A stretch of 13,114 bases of DNA, taken from positions 1-13,114 of the forward strand of contig DAOTYI010000233.1 in NCBI GenBank assembly GCA_034434895.1, in the 5' to 3' direction. The position numbers and the translations under genes were made by a program. The notes under the pieces are model-generated. The model ran no database searches, had not been told where the DNA came from, and saw only the letters and a list, made by a program, of their open reading frames with translations. This document shows, one piece after another, positions 1 to 7,374 of the stretch (position 1 is its first letter; each line of letters opens with the position of its first letter). Source of the DNA: DAOTXL01 sp034434895. GTDB taxonomy: Bacteria; Chloroflexota; Anaerolineae; JAAYZQ01.

Positions 1-1178
1 TGCCGGACCCGCCAGATCTGATCCAGGTCCAGGCCCAGGAGGGTGCAGGCCAGGACCTTGTTGACCATCTGATGGCCCACCAGGGCCACGGTCTGACCGG
101 GGTGGCGGGCGACCAGCTCGTCGAGGAGGGAACGGAGGCGAGCCTGCACGTCGGCCAGGCTTTCGCCACCGGGAAGCTGAACCTGGCTGGGGGTTGTGCG
201 CCAGAGAGCATACAGTTCCGGCCAGGCAGCGGCCGCCTGGGTGTGGGTCAGGCCCTGCCACTCGCCATAGTGGATGTCCAGCAACCCGTCGTGGGGCAGG
301 ATCGGCAGGCCCAATCTGTCTGCCAGGGGAGCCAGGGTCTGGCGGGCGCGCAGCAGAGGGCTGCTGTAAAGGGCCGCGAACGACTCCCCGGCGAGCCGGG
401 CGGCGACGGCGCGGGCCTGGGCCTGGCCGGTCTCATCCAGGGGCAGGTCGGTGCGCCCCCGGAACCGCTCCTGACCGGCTCCCTCATTCCAGGCTGTCTG
501 GCCGTGGCGGATGAGGACCAGGCGGGTCCCCTCCCCCCTGGCACGGGGCAGGGCCGGGACCAGGTGGCAGGTGTCGTTCAGGCCGATGACCAGGAACCGG
601 CCGGCCGGGTCGTAGTCAAAGCGGTTCAGGCTGCACAGGTCCTGGTGGACATGCCAGTAGGCGGCGTTGGGCAGCCCGGCCAGGGCACAGACCAGCGTCT
701 TGGTGACCACCTGGTGGCTGACAAGGGCGATGGTCTGGCCGTCGGTGTGGCGCTCCAGCGCCTGGTGGAGGGCGGCCAGGGCGCGGTCGCGCAGATCGGC
801 GGCGCTCTCGCCGCCGGGGATGCGGACGCTGAACGGGTCGCGCCGCCATTGCCGATAGAGTTCAGGCCAGCGGCGGGCCACGTCGGCATGGGTTTGACCG
901 GCCCAGTCGCCATAGTTCATGCTTCCCAGGCCGGGCAGGGTCTGGACGGCCAGACCGTGGGGGGCGGCCAGGATGTGGGCCGTGTGGGCCGCCCGTTGCA
1001 ATGGGCTGGAGTAGATGCCGGCCAGTGGTTCGGTGGCCAGACGGCGGGCCGTGATCTGGGCCTGGACCAGGCCCTCGTCGGCCAGGGGCAGGTCTATGAC
1101 GCCGCGGAAACGTTCGCCCTGCCCGGTGCCGACATTCCAGGCGGTGCGACCGTGACGGATGATGAGAATTCGGATCAT
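1..1178 (-). CDS. Tandem two-domain histidine phosphatase, C-terminus cut by window edge
   Basis: The protein carries two phosphoglycerate-mutase-like histidine phosphatase domains in one open frame. I read every codon from the ATG at 1178 to base 1 and found no stop. Domain 1 has the catalytic motif LIIRHGRTAWN (R8, H9, G10), an acidic PGGES (E124) and the second active-site histidine in VSHQ (H155). Domain 2 repeats them: LIRHGQTAWN (R224, H225), PGGES, and VGHQ (H369). The repeat offset is about 215 residues, so both halves look catalytically intact. Family members remove phosphate from small metabolites (for example phosphoglycerate or cobalamin/riboside phosphates); the substrate cannot be told from the sequence. 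The start is supported by GAGGAG nine bases upstream and a strong promoter. About 392 residues are visible and little of domain 2 should be missing. The long open frame on the opposite strand (72-1349) is a GC-driven shadow. Confidence 0.9.
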   Translation of the reverse strand, partial: MIRILIIRHGRTAWNVGTGQGERFRGVIDLPLADEGLVQAQITARRLATEPLAGIYSSPLQRAAHTAHILAAPHGLAVQTLPGLGSMNYGDWAGQTHADVARRWPELYRQWRRDPFSVRIPGGESAADLRDRALAALHQALERHTDGQTIALVSHQVVTKTLVCALAGLPNAAYWHVHQDLCSLNRFDYDPAGRFLVIGLNDTCHLVPALPRARGEGTRLVLIRHGQTAWNEGAGQERFRGRTDLPLDETGQAQARAVAARLAGESFAALYSSPLLRARQTLAPLADRLGLPILPHDGLLDIHYGEWQGLTHTQAAAAWPELYALWRTTPSQVQLPGGESLADVQARLRSLLDELVARHPGQTVALVGHQMVNKVLACTLLGLDLDQIWRVR

Positions 1179-1187
1179 GGTCTTTCT

Positions 1188-1193
1188 CTCCTC
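1188..1193 (-). promoter_or_regulatory. Ribosome binding site of the phosphatase gene
   Basis: GAGGAG read on the minus strand, nine bases before the ATG at 1178. It fixes that ATG as the start. Confidence 0.7.
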
Positions 1194-1205
1194 AAGGATG
1201 GCCCC

Positions 1206-1234
1206 ATTGTAGCCCGAGCAGGGCGACCTGTCAA
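1206..1234 (-). promoter_or_regulatory. Sigma-70 type promoter of the phosphatase gene
   Basis: On the minus strand a perfect TTGACA (-35, bases 1234-1229) is followed after exactly 17 bases by TACAAT (-10, bases 1211-1206). This predicts a transcript start near 1199 and a 5' leader of about 20 bases that contains the GAGGAG ribosome binding site. It is the best promoter match in the window. No comparable promoter is visible for the divergent plus-strand operon in the same gap. Confidence 0.8.
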
Positions 1235-1254
1235 GATGGATAACCGGGAGGGGG

Positions 1255-1785
1255 ATGAAGCAGATGCCCTGTGGCGTCGTCAGGTCACAGATCGGGAGCG
1301 CAGAAGAGTGGCAGGACTGGGAAAGCTGGATAGACCGGCAGGTCCGTGAGGCGCAGGAACGGGGCGAGTTCGACGACCTGCCGGGCAGGGGCCGGCCGCT
1401 GGACCTGACCTCCAATCCGTATGCCGGGGACAGGGAGCTGGCGTTCAAAATCTTGAAAGATGCCGGCTGCGCCCCGGAATGGATCGAACTGGACAAGGCG
1501 ATCCGCAGCCGGCTGGCACAGGCGCGGGCGGTACTGACCCGCGCCTGGGAGTGGCGGCAGGATCGGCTGCAGGAGCTGGCAGGTCGGTCTGGCGGCCGGG
1601 CCGAGGCGGAACGAGGTCGGGTGCTGGCCGGCTGGTGCAGGGCGGTGGCTGCCTTCGAGGAGGAGGTGGCAGCCATCAACCGCCAGATCGCCGACTTGAA
1701 CCTCAAGGTGCCGGCCCCACGTTTCCAGCGGCTCAAGGTGGATGCCGCCCGCGAGGTGGCCCGCCTGACGGGAGGTGGAGGATGA
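1255..1785 (+). CDS. DUF1992 (DnaJC28-like conserved region) family protein
   Basis: A 176-residue soluble protein. The family signature covers roughly residues 19-85: WESWIDRQVREAQERGEFDD, then LPGRGRPLDL, then EWIELDKAIR. A second conserved block near residues 141-153 reads INRQIADLNLKVP, as in family members. This domain is known from bacterial proteins of about 120-150 residues and from eukaryotic DnaJC28; its biochemical role is not established. There is no J domain here. The first 18 residues do not look conserved. The ATG at 1255 has a G-rich stretch (GGGAGGGGG) almost touching it, and the ATG at 1264 is a possible alternative start. The gene is first in a plus-strand operon: its TGA overlaps the ATG of the next gene (ATGA). 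Its divergent neighbour is the histidine phosphatase. Confidence 0.85.
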   Translation: MKQMPCGVVRSQIGSAEEWQDWESWIDRQVREAQERGEFDDLPGRGRPLDLTSNPYAGDRELAFKILKDAGCAPEWIELDKAIRSRLAQARAVLTRAWEWRQDRLQELAGRSGGRAEAERGRVLAGWCRAVAAFEEEVAAINRQIADLNLKVPAPRFQRLKVDAAREVARLTGGGG

Positions 1786-1961
1786 GCCTTGACCCTGCTG
1801 ATGAGGACAGACGGGCGCGCATGGCCGAGGCGGTGCGCCTGATCGTCACCCGCCGCGAGCAGGCTCCGCGCTCGCCGCGCCTGGAGCGGGCGCTGAAGCG
1901 GTTGATCTGGCGCTATACGCTGGCGATAAAAAACAAAGAGGAAAGAAATGAACAAGAATAA
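1782..1961 (+). CDS. Small basic hypothetical protein bridging the DUF1992 and UPF0182 genes
   Basis: A 59-residue open frame, beginning MSLDPADEDRRARMAEAVRL and ending in a highly charged tail. I do not recognise it. It is rich in Arg, Glu and Ala, likely helical, and has no membrane segment or cysteine motif. Evidence that it is real: GGAGGTGGAGG lies directly upstream at a workable distance, its ATG overlaps the preceding stop in an ATGA, and its 3' end overlaps the next start by 14 bases, which fits a chain of translational coupling. It could also be a non-functional frame that merely keeps ribosomes moving toward the UPF0182 gene. The same frame is open further upstream to about 1479, but that part is a shadow of the DUF1992 gene. 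Confidence 0.6.
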   Translation: MSLDPADEDRRARMAEAVRLIVTRREQAPRSPRLERALKRLIWRYTLAIKNKEERNEQE

Positions 1962-4698
1962 AGGTTGTGCGCTGGCTATTCTCCTGGCCGTGATCGGGAT
2001 CATCCTGTTCTTCGCCCTCCTCAACCTGTACACCGACCTGGCCTGGTTCGAATCGCTGGGTTTTGCTTCGATCCTGTGGAAGCGGATCATCGCCGAATGG
2101 CTGCTGTTCCTGAGCGGCTGGCTGATCGCGGTCCTGGTGTTGGGCGCCAACTGGTGGCTGGCCCGCTGGCTGGCGGGCGGGGGGCAGATGACAGTCCCCT
2201 GGCTGCGCCAGAGGCGGGTGCGCTATCGGGTCACCGCCGAACCGACCATCCGCCTCGTCGCCGCCCGCGCCGCCAACCTGCTCCTGGGGGCCGTGGCGGT
2301 GGGGCTGGGCTTTTTCTTTGGCCTGTCGGCACGGGCCATGTGGTTCACAGGGATGCTGAGCGCCCAGGGCCTCCCTGTGGGTCAGAGCGATCCCATCCTG
2401 GGCCGGGACCTGAGTTTCTATCTGTTTCGCCTGCCCTGGCAGCGCTTCCTGCAGGGCTGGTTCCTGTGGCTGACGCTGTTCGCCCTGGGCGGCGCGGCCC
2501 TGGTCTATCTGGCCAGCCATTCGACCAGGATGCAGGGGTCCCTGTCGCGCCTGCCACGCCCGGCCGAGCGACATCTGCTGGTGCTGGGCGCTGTCGCCCT
2601 GGGGTTACTGGCCTGGGGCTACCAGCTCAGCATCCCCCGCCTGCTCTATTCCACCGCCGGGGCGGCCTACGGCGCCGGCTATACCGATCTCCACGCCCGG
2701 CTGCCGATCCTGAACCTGCTGACCCTGATCGCCGCCGCCGGGGCGCTGGTCTTGCTGGCAGGTCTGTTTGTGCGGGTGCGCTGGCTGCCTTACCTGGTTG
2801 TCGGCACCTGGCTGACGGTGGTCTTTGTGGCGGGGAACGCCTACCCTGCTCTGCTGCAACGCCTGTCGGTAGAACCCAACGAGCTGGCCCGTGAGCAGCC
2901 ATACCTCGAGCACACCATCCGCTTTACACGCGCAGCCTTTGGCCTGGACCGCGTGGCCGAGGCCGATTTCGCCGTACCCGAAGAGGTGGCCCCCCTCAAC
3001 CTGACGGCCAACCAGTCCACCATCCAGAATATCCGTCTGTGGGACTACCGTCCTTTGATGCGCACCTACAGCCAGTTGCAGGAGATCCGGCTGTACTACT
3101 CCTTCGCCGATGTAGACATTGACCGCTACCGGCTGGGCGACCAGTACCGCCAGGTGACCCTGGCCGCCCGCGAACTTGTCCACACCGAGCTGCCGGAGAC
3201 GGCCCAGACCTGGGTCAACCGCCACCTGGTCTATACCCACGGCTCCGGCGTGGTCCTCAGCCCGGTGAACGAAGTGGGGCAGGAGGGCCTGCCGCTGCTG
3301 TGGGTGCGCGACATCCCGCCCCAGACCCGCTATCCTGAGCTGACCATCACCCGGCCCGAGATCTATCACGGCGAACTGACCGACGACTATGTCATTGTCA
3401 GGACCACCGCCCGGGAATTCGACTACCCTTCCGGCGACGAGAATGTCTACACCACCTACCAGGGAGCGGGGGGGGTGGTCCTCGATTCGGCCCTCAAGCG
3501 GCTGGCTTATGCGCTGCGCCTGGGGAGCAGCCAGCTCCTGTTCAGCAACTACATCACCCCCGAAAGCCGCCTGTTGTGGCGGCGGGCGATTGACGAGCGG
3601 GTGCGGACCGTGGCCCCCTTCCTGCGTTACGACCCTGACCCCTACCCGGTCATCGTCGCCGGGCGGCTGGTGTGGCTGCTGGATGCCTACACCGTTTCAG
3701 ACCGCTATCCCTATTCAGAGCCGATTCAGACTTTATTCGGAACGGTGAACTATATCCGCAATTCGGTCAAGGTGACCATGGATGCCTACGACGGAACTCT
3801 GACCTTCTATCTGATCGATCCGGCCGATCCGCTGGCGGCGACCTATGCAGCCATCTTCCCCGACCTGTTCCGCCCAAAGGCTGAGATGGACCCGGCGTTG
3901 GTGGCCCACTGGCGCTACCCGGAGGGCCTGTTCCGCATCCAGGCAGCCAAATACCAGAGCTTTCACATGACCGACCCACAGGTGTTCTACAATCAGGAGG
4001 ATATGTGGAGCTGGCCGGAGGAGATGGTCGGCGGGGAGCGGATGGCGATGGAGCCCTATTACGTCAACATGCGGCTGCCGGGCGAGACCGACTCGGAATT
4101 CGTGCTGATGCTGCCCTATACCCCCTCGACCAGGCAGAATATGGTGGCCTGGCTCTATGCCCGCAACGACGGCGAGCACTATGGCGAGTTGGGCGTCTAC
4201 AAGTTCCCCAAGCAGTATCTGGTCTACGGCCCGTTGCAGGTGGAATCGCGCATTGACCAGGACCCGCTCATCAGCCAGCAACTGACCTTGTGGAACCAGC
4301 GGGGCAGCCAGGTGATCCGGGGCAACCTGCTGGTGATCCCCCTGGACCACTCGATCCTGTATGTGGAGCCGATCTACCTCCAGGCCGAAGCCAGCCAGCT
4401 CCCGGAGCTGCGGCGGGTGGTGGTGGCCTATGGCAACCGCATTGCGATGGAGGAGACGCTGGCCTCAAGTCTGGCGCGGGTGATGGGGACGGAAGCGGCG
4501 GTCGAACGGCCGCCGGTGTCAGAAACATCCCTGCCGCCGCTGGAAGGAGAGGTGGCCGATCTGGTCCGCCAGGCCGACGCTCACTATCGGGCGGCTCAGG
4601 AATGCCTGAAGGCCGGCGACTGGGCCTGTTATGGGGCCGAGATGGACGGCCTGGAGCAGGTGTTGCAGGCGCTGGTCACGGCAACGCAGCAGCGGTGA
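1948..4698 (+). CDS. UPF0182 family integral membrane protein
   Basis: A 916-residue protein of the UPF0182/COG1615 family, whose function is unknown. The N-terminal third has about seven hydrophobic segments (near residues 9-28, 50-72, 108-128, 168-188, 208-226, 254-275 and 280-296). Family landmarks are visible: YTDLAWFESLGF (residues 28-39), YTDLHARLP (245-253), and the run NQSTIQNIRLWDYRPL (355-370) followed by YSQLQEIRLYY and DVDIDRYRL. The rest, from about residue 305, is a large soluble, probably extracytoplasmic domain. A short helical tail contains the family-typical KAGDWACYGAEM. Length is normal for the family. The ATG at 1948 follows AGAGGAAAG at a good distance and lies inside the 3' end of the small upstream gene. 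No terminator is visible in the 18 bases separating its stop from that of the convergent helicase. Confidence 0.95.
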   Translation: MNKNKGCALAILLAVIGIILFFALLNLYTDLAWFESLGFASILWKRIIAEWLLFLSGWLIAVLVLGANWWLARWLAGGGQMTVPWLRQRRVRYRVTAEPTIRLVAARAANLLLGAVAVGLGFFFGLSARAMWFTGMLSAQGLPVGQSDPILGRDLSFYLFRLPWQRFLQGWFLWLTLFALGGAALVYLASHSTRMQGSLSRLPRPAERHLLVLGAVALGLLAWGYQLSIPRLLYSTAGAAYGAGYTDLHARLPILNLLTLIAAAGALVLLAGLFVRVRWLPYLVVGTWLTVVFVAGNAYPALLQRLSVEPNELAREQPYLEHTIRFTRAAFGLDRVAEADFAVPEEVAPLNLTANQSTIQNIRLWDYRPLMRTYSQLQEIRLYYSFADVDIDRYRLGDQYRQVTLAARELVHTELPETAQTWVNRHLVYTHGSGVVLSPVNEVGQEGLPLLWVRDIPPQTRYPELTITRPEIYHGELTDDYVIVRTTAREFDYPSGDENVYTTYQGAGGVVLDSALKRLAYALRLGSSQLLFSNYITPESRLLWRRAIDERVRTVAPFLRYDPDPYPVIVAGRLVWLLDAYTVSDRYPYSEPIQTLFGTVNYIRNSVKVTMDAYDGTLTFYLIDPADPLAATYAAIFPDLFRPKAEMDPALVAHWRYPEGLFRIQAAKYQSFHMTDPQVFYNQEDMWSWPEEMVGGERMAMEPYYVNMRLPGETDSEFVLMLPYTPSTRQNMVAWLYARNDGEHYGELGVYKFPKQYLVYGPLQVESRIDQDPLISQQLTLWNQRGSQVIRGNLLVIPLDHSILYVEPIYLQAEASQLPELRRVVVAYGNRIAMEETLASSLARVMGTEAAVERPPVSETSLPPLEGEVADLVRQADAHYRAAQECLKAGDWACYGAEMDGLEQVLQALVTATQQR

Positions 4699-4716
4699 AA
4701 GGGGGCCGGGGGCGGG

Positions 4717-7257
4717 TCATCCCAGCAGCAGGTCCAGCAACCGCAGACAATCGGCCCTGACATCCTCGCCTGCTTCCTCCACCGGGCCGACACAGGATGG
4801 GCAACCGCGCCGGCAGCGGCAGGCCCGCACCAGGTCGCGGGCTGCCAGCAGCAGCGTCTCGTGCAGCTCGTACAACACCTGGCTGAAGCCCAACCCTCCC
4901 GGCGCCTGATCGTAGAGGGTGATCGTCGGCAATCGGGTGAACGGGGAGCGAACCTCGCTCACCACCCCCAGGTCAGAGGGATCGCTCATCAGGTGCAGGG
5001 GGGCCAGGCTGTGGAGCACATAGGCCAGGCCGCTCAACGCCCCCCGGAACAGGCGGTCCACCTCCACGTGCCGGTGGCAGGAGCGGCACAGGGTTACCAG
5101 ATTCTCCAGGCGGTTGGCTTCCAGATAACGGTCGTTTTGGCCACGCAGGTAGCCAAAGGTGCGAAACGGCCGGATGTGGTGCACGTCGTGGGTCCGGCCG
5201 GGGCGTTCGGGAGCGCCGCAGTGGCGGCAGCGGTAGCCGTCACGGGCCCGGGCGCGGGCCCGCTGTTCCTCCCAATTCGGCCCCCGATCGCCCTGGGCCA
5301 TATCCAGCAGCCCCTCCTGCTCCAGTTGGGCCGTCGGTTCGGGCCGGATGCTAAACCAGCAGGCGGTGGTCTCCATCTCCAGCTCAGGGATGCTATCCGG
5401 TGGAATCTCCTCCCAACCCAGGGTTTCGTGGGTATAGAAGCGCACCTTTTTGTAGGAGGTCACCCTGGATTTGACCAGCACCGGGCCATACGCCTTGAGC
5501 ATGGTGGTTCCGGTGGCCTGCTGTTCCACACCCATCACCTGCACACTGGCCGAGACGCTGGCCTGGGTGTAGTAGCCGGCTTCGACCGGCTCCACCTCGA
5601 CGCGGCGGCCCTCCCAATCCAGGGTTTTCACCCGGTACGACTCGCCGCCGTGGAGATAGATGGCGCCCTCATGGAGGAGACGGGGTACCCCTTCGCGGTC
5701 CATCACGCCAATGACATTCCCCCCTTCCTGCGACAGGTCCACGATGACGAAATTGTCCATCTGGGCCGTGCGCAGACTGACCGCCTCGGCCGGATAGGTG
5801 TCGCCGGTCCAGTACCACCGGCCACCACTCTGGCGCACGGTTTTTTTCTCCTCCAGGAAAGACAGCACCTGGTGGGTATGGGGGAAATGACCGAACGGTT
5901 CCTCCGGAGCGAAAGGCAGCTCAAACGCGGCGCAGCGGATGTGGTTGACGACGATGGCCAGGTTGTCGGGGTTCAGGAGTGCCTGTTCTGGCGAGCGCCC
6001 GAAAAAGTATTCGGGGTGGCGGATGATATACTGGTCCAGCGGGGAGGCTCCGGCCACCAGCACGGCCACGGAGGTCCCGGTGCGGCGACCGGCTCGTCCG
6101 GCCTGTTGCCAGGTGCTGGCAATGGTGCCCGGATAGCCGGTGAGGATGCTGGCCTCCATGCTGCCGATGTTGATGCCCAACTCCAGGGCGTTGGTCGCCA
6201 CCACCCCCAGCACTTCCCGCCCGCGCAGGCCCCGCTCGATCCGCCGCCGCTCGGCAGGCAGGTAGCCGCCCCGGTAGCCCTGCACCCTCTCTGGGGGCAG
6301 GCCCTGGCCACGGGCGGCATCGCGCAGGTAGGTCAGCAGCAGTTCGGCGCTCAGTCGGGCGCGGGCAAAGAGGATGGTCTGAATGTCGGCCTCCAGGAAA
6401 CGACCGGCCAGCAACCGGGCATCTACCAGCGGATTGCGACGGATGCCCAGTTCCGGGTCCACCAGCGGCGGGTTGTAGAACAGGAAATGTCTGTCGCCGG
6501 CCGGCGAGCCATCCTGTTCCGGGCCGATGAGGGTGAACGGTTCTTCTACCAGGCGCTCGGCCAGCGCCAGCGGATTGGCAATCGTGGCCGAGGCACAGAG
6601 GAACTGGGGCAACGAGCCGTAAAAGGCACAGATCCGTTTCAGCCGGCGCAGGACATTGGCCACATGGCTGCCAAAGACCCCCCGATAGGTGTGGATCTCG
6701 TCCAGGACGACATACCGCAGGCCCTGAAAAAAGCGCAGCCAGCGGGTGTGATGGGGCAGGATGCCGGTGTGGAGCATGTCGGGATTGCTGATGACCAGGC
6801 GCGCCGTCTGGCGAATGGCGGGGCGGGCTGCCGGGGGGGTGTCGCCGTCGTAGCTGCCCGCTTCAAGCTTCTCGCCCCGCACCCGGGTCCACGCCCCCAA
6901 TTCGGCCAGTTGGTCCTGGGCCAGCGCCTTGGTGGGGAACAGGTAAAGCGCCCGCGCCGCAGGGTCGGAAAACAGGCTGTTGAGCACCGGCAGGTTGTAG
7001 CACAGGGTCTTGCCGCTGGCGGTCGGGGTGACGACGATGACATTCTCGCCGCGCAGGGCCGCCTCCACTGCCGCCGCCTGATGGGTGTAGAGGCGCTCGA
7101 TGCCCCGTTCCCGGCAGGCAGCGATCAGGGCCGGATCGATCCCGCCCGGCCAGTCGGCGTACCGCGCGGGTCGGGCGGGCAGATGTCGCCAGTGGGTAAT
7201 GCACCGCGCCAGTTGCGCATCCCGTGCGATCTGGTCGAGGATCGGTTCCAGGCTCAT
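4717..7257 (-). CDS. DEAD/DEAH-box helicase of MrfA/Hrq1 type with an HNH domain
   Basis: An 846-residue superfamily 2 helicase. Visible motifs: LYTHQ (Q-like, 56-60), Walker A TPTASGKT (77-84, K83), DEIH box (186-189), SAT (223-225), ATNALELGINIG (354-365) and QQAGRAGRR (384-392). The C-terminal cysteine cluster CRCRRGCPSC (813-822) after LYDQAPGGLGFSQ is typical of the DUF1998/MZB domain of MrfA (YprA), a 3'-5' DNA helicase acting in mitomycin C lesion repair in Bacillus. Between them, residues about 660-735, lies an HNH-type domain with C677/C680, HH at 693-694, N719, C724/C727 and H728. MrfA of Bacillus is about 750 residues, so the HNH accounts for most of the extra length. The ATG at 7257 (MSLEPILDQI) is chosen over an in-frame ATG at 7293 because the promoter -10 box lies between them. 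There is no ribosome binding site; the mRNA is probably leaderless. Confidence 0.93.
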   Translation of the reverse strand: MSLEPILDQIARDAQLARCITHWRHLPARPARYADWPGGIDPALIAACRERGIERLYTHQAAAVEAALRGENVIVVTPTASGKTLCYNLPVLNSLFSDPAARALYLFPTKALAQDQLAELGAWTRVRGEKLEAGSYDGDTPPAARPAIRQTARLVISNPDMLHTGILPHHTRWLRFFQGLRYVVLDEIHTYRGVFGSHVANVLRRLKRICAFYGSLPQFLCASATIANPLALAERLVEEPFTLIGPEQDGSPAGDRHFLFYNPPLVDPELGIRRNPLVDARLLAGRFLEADIQTILFARARLSAELLLTYLRDAARGQGLPPERVQGYRGGYLPAERRRIERGLRGREVLGVVATNALELGINIGSMEASILTGYPGTIASTWQQAGRAGRRTGTSVAVLVAGASPLDQYIIRHPEYFFGRSPEQALLNPDNLAIVVNHIRCAAFELPFAPEEPFGHFPHTHQVLSFLEEKKTVRQSGGRWYWTGDTYPAEAVSLRTAQMDNFVIVDLSQEGGNVIGVMDREGVPRLLHEGAIYLHGGESYRVKTLDWEGRRVEVEPVEAGYYTQASVSASVQVMGVEQQATGTTMLKAYGPVLVKSRVTSYKKVRFYTHETLGWEEIPPDSIPELEMETTACWFSIRPEPTAQLEQEGLLDMAQGDRGPNWEEQRARARARDGYRCRHCGAPERPGRTHDVHHIRPFRTFGYLRGQNDRYLEANRLENLVTLCRSCHRHVEVDRLFRGALSGLAYVLHSLAPLHLMSDPSDLGVVSEVRSPFTRLPTITLYDQAPGGLGFSQVLYELHETLLLAARDLVRACRCRRGCPSCVGPVEEAGEDVRADCLRLLDLLLG
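5053..5280 (-). other. HNH nuclease-like domain inside the helicase gene
   Basis: These bases encode residues about 660-735 of the helicase. The domain begins near NWEEQRARARARDGYRC and holds a CxxC (677, 680), DVHHIRPF (H693, H694), a helix with NRLENLVTLC (N719) and CRSCHRH (C724, C727, H728). This is the full beta-beta-alpha zinc-type HNH pattern, including the four zinc cysteines and the expected catalytic His and Asn positions. It is continuous with the helicase frame, with no stop or frameshift at either edge. Confidence 0.85.
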
Positions 7258-7264
7258 GGGGACG

Positions 7265-7293
7265 ATTATAGCGCAAAGCGCGGCTTCCCGCAA
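7265..7293 (-). promoter_or_regulatory. Helicase promoter giving a probable leaderless transcript
   Basis: On the minus strand TTGCGG (-35, bases 7293-7288) precedes a perfect TATAAT (-10, bases 7270-7265) with a 17-base spacer. Only seven bases (CGTCCCC) separate the -10 box from the helicase ATG at 7257, so transcription should begin at or one base before the A of the start codon. Confidence 0.65.
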
Positions 7294-7313
7294 CCCTGGC
7301 GGAGGCGGGACTG

Positions 7314-7328
7314 CGATTTTTCAAATCG
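7314..7328. repeat. Short inverted repeat over the PIG-L promoter -35
   Basis: CGATTT and AAATCG are perfect six-base inverted arms with a three-base centre (TTC). The site covers the proposed -35 box of the PIG-L operon and lies between the divergent promoters, so it could be a small operator. It is too short and lacks the T-run position to be a convincing terminator. Confidence 0.4.
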
Positions 7329-7346
7329 GCGCAGGTGGTGTATGAT
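7318..7346 (+). promoter_or_regulatory. Probable promoter of the PIG-L operon
   Basis: TTTTCA (7318-7323, four of six matches to the -35 consensus) and TATGAT (7341-7346, five of six) are separated by 17 bases. The predicted start near 7353 leaves a 20-base leader carrying GGAGGA before the ATG at 7375. The ATG at 7342 falls inside the -10 box and so should not be the start. Confidence 0.55.
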
Positions 7347-7374
7347 TAGAAACCGTTGGAGGAACCGAAGGGGT

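Noticed and set aside
1239..1244. GATAAC as a -10 box for the DUF1992 operon
   Set aside because: No -35-like sequence at 16-18 bases upstream, and it lies too close to the start codon for a leader with a ribosome binding site.
72..1349. Long plus-strand open frame opposite the histidine phosphatase
   Set aside because: Its product is low-complexity Gly/Gln/Ala/Val-rich with no motif, while the minus strand reads two perfect RHG phosphatase domains. It is a mirror frame of GC-rich coding DNA.
1846..2574. Minus-strand open frame opposite the start of the UPF0182 gene
   Set aside because: Gln/Pro-rich composition mirrors Leu/Trp-rich membrane codons; no ribosome binding site or domain.
4699..4716. 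G-rich stretch between convergent genes as a terminator or G-quadruplex
   Set aside because: Only three G-runs and no inverted repeat with a T-run on either strand.
4861..7374. Very long open frame running antisense through the helicase and joining the PIG-L gene in frame
   Set aside because: Only the part from 7375 has PIG-L motifs and a ribosome binding site. The upstream part is the complement of helicase codons, so a 1074-residue product would be a mis-annotation.
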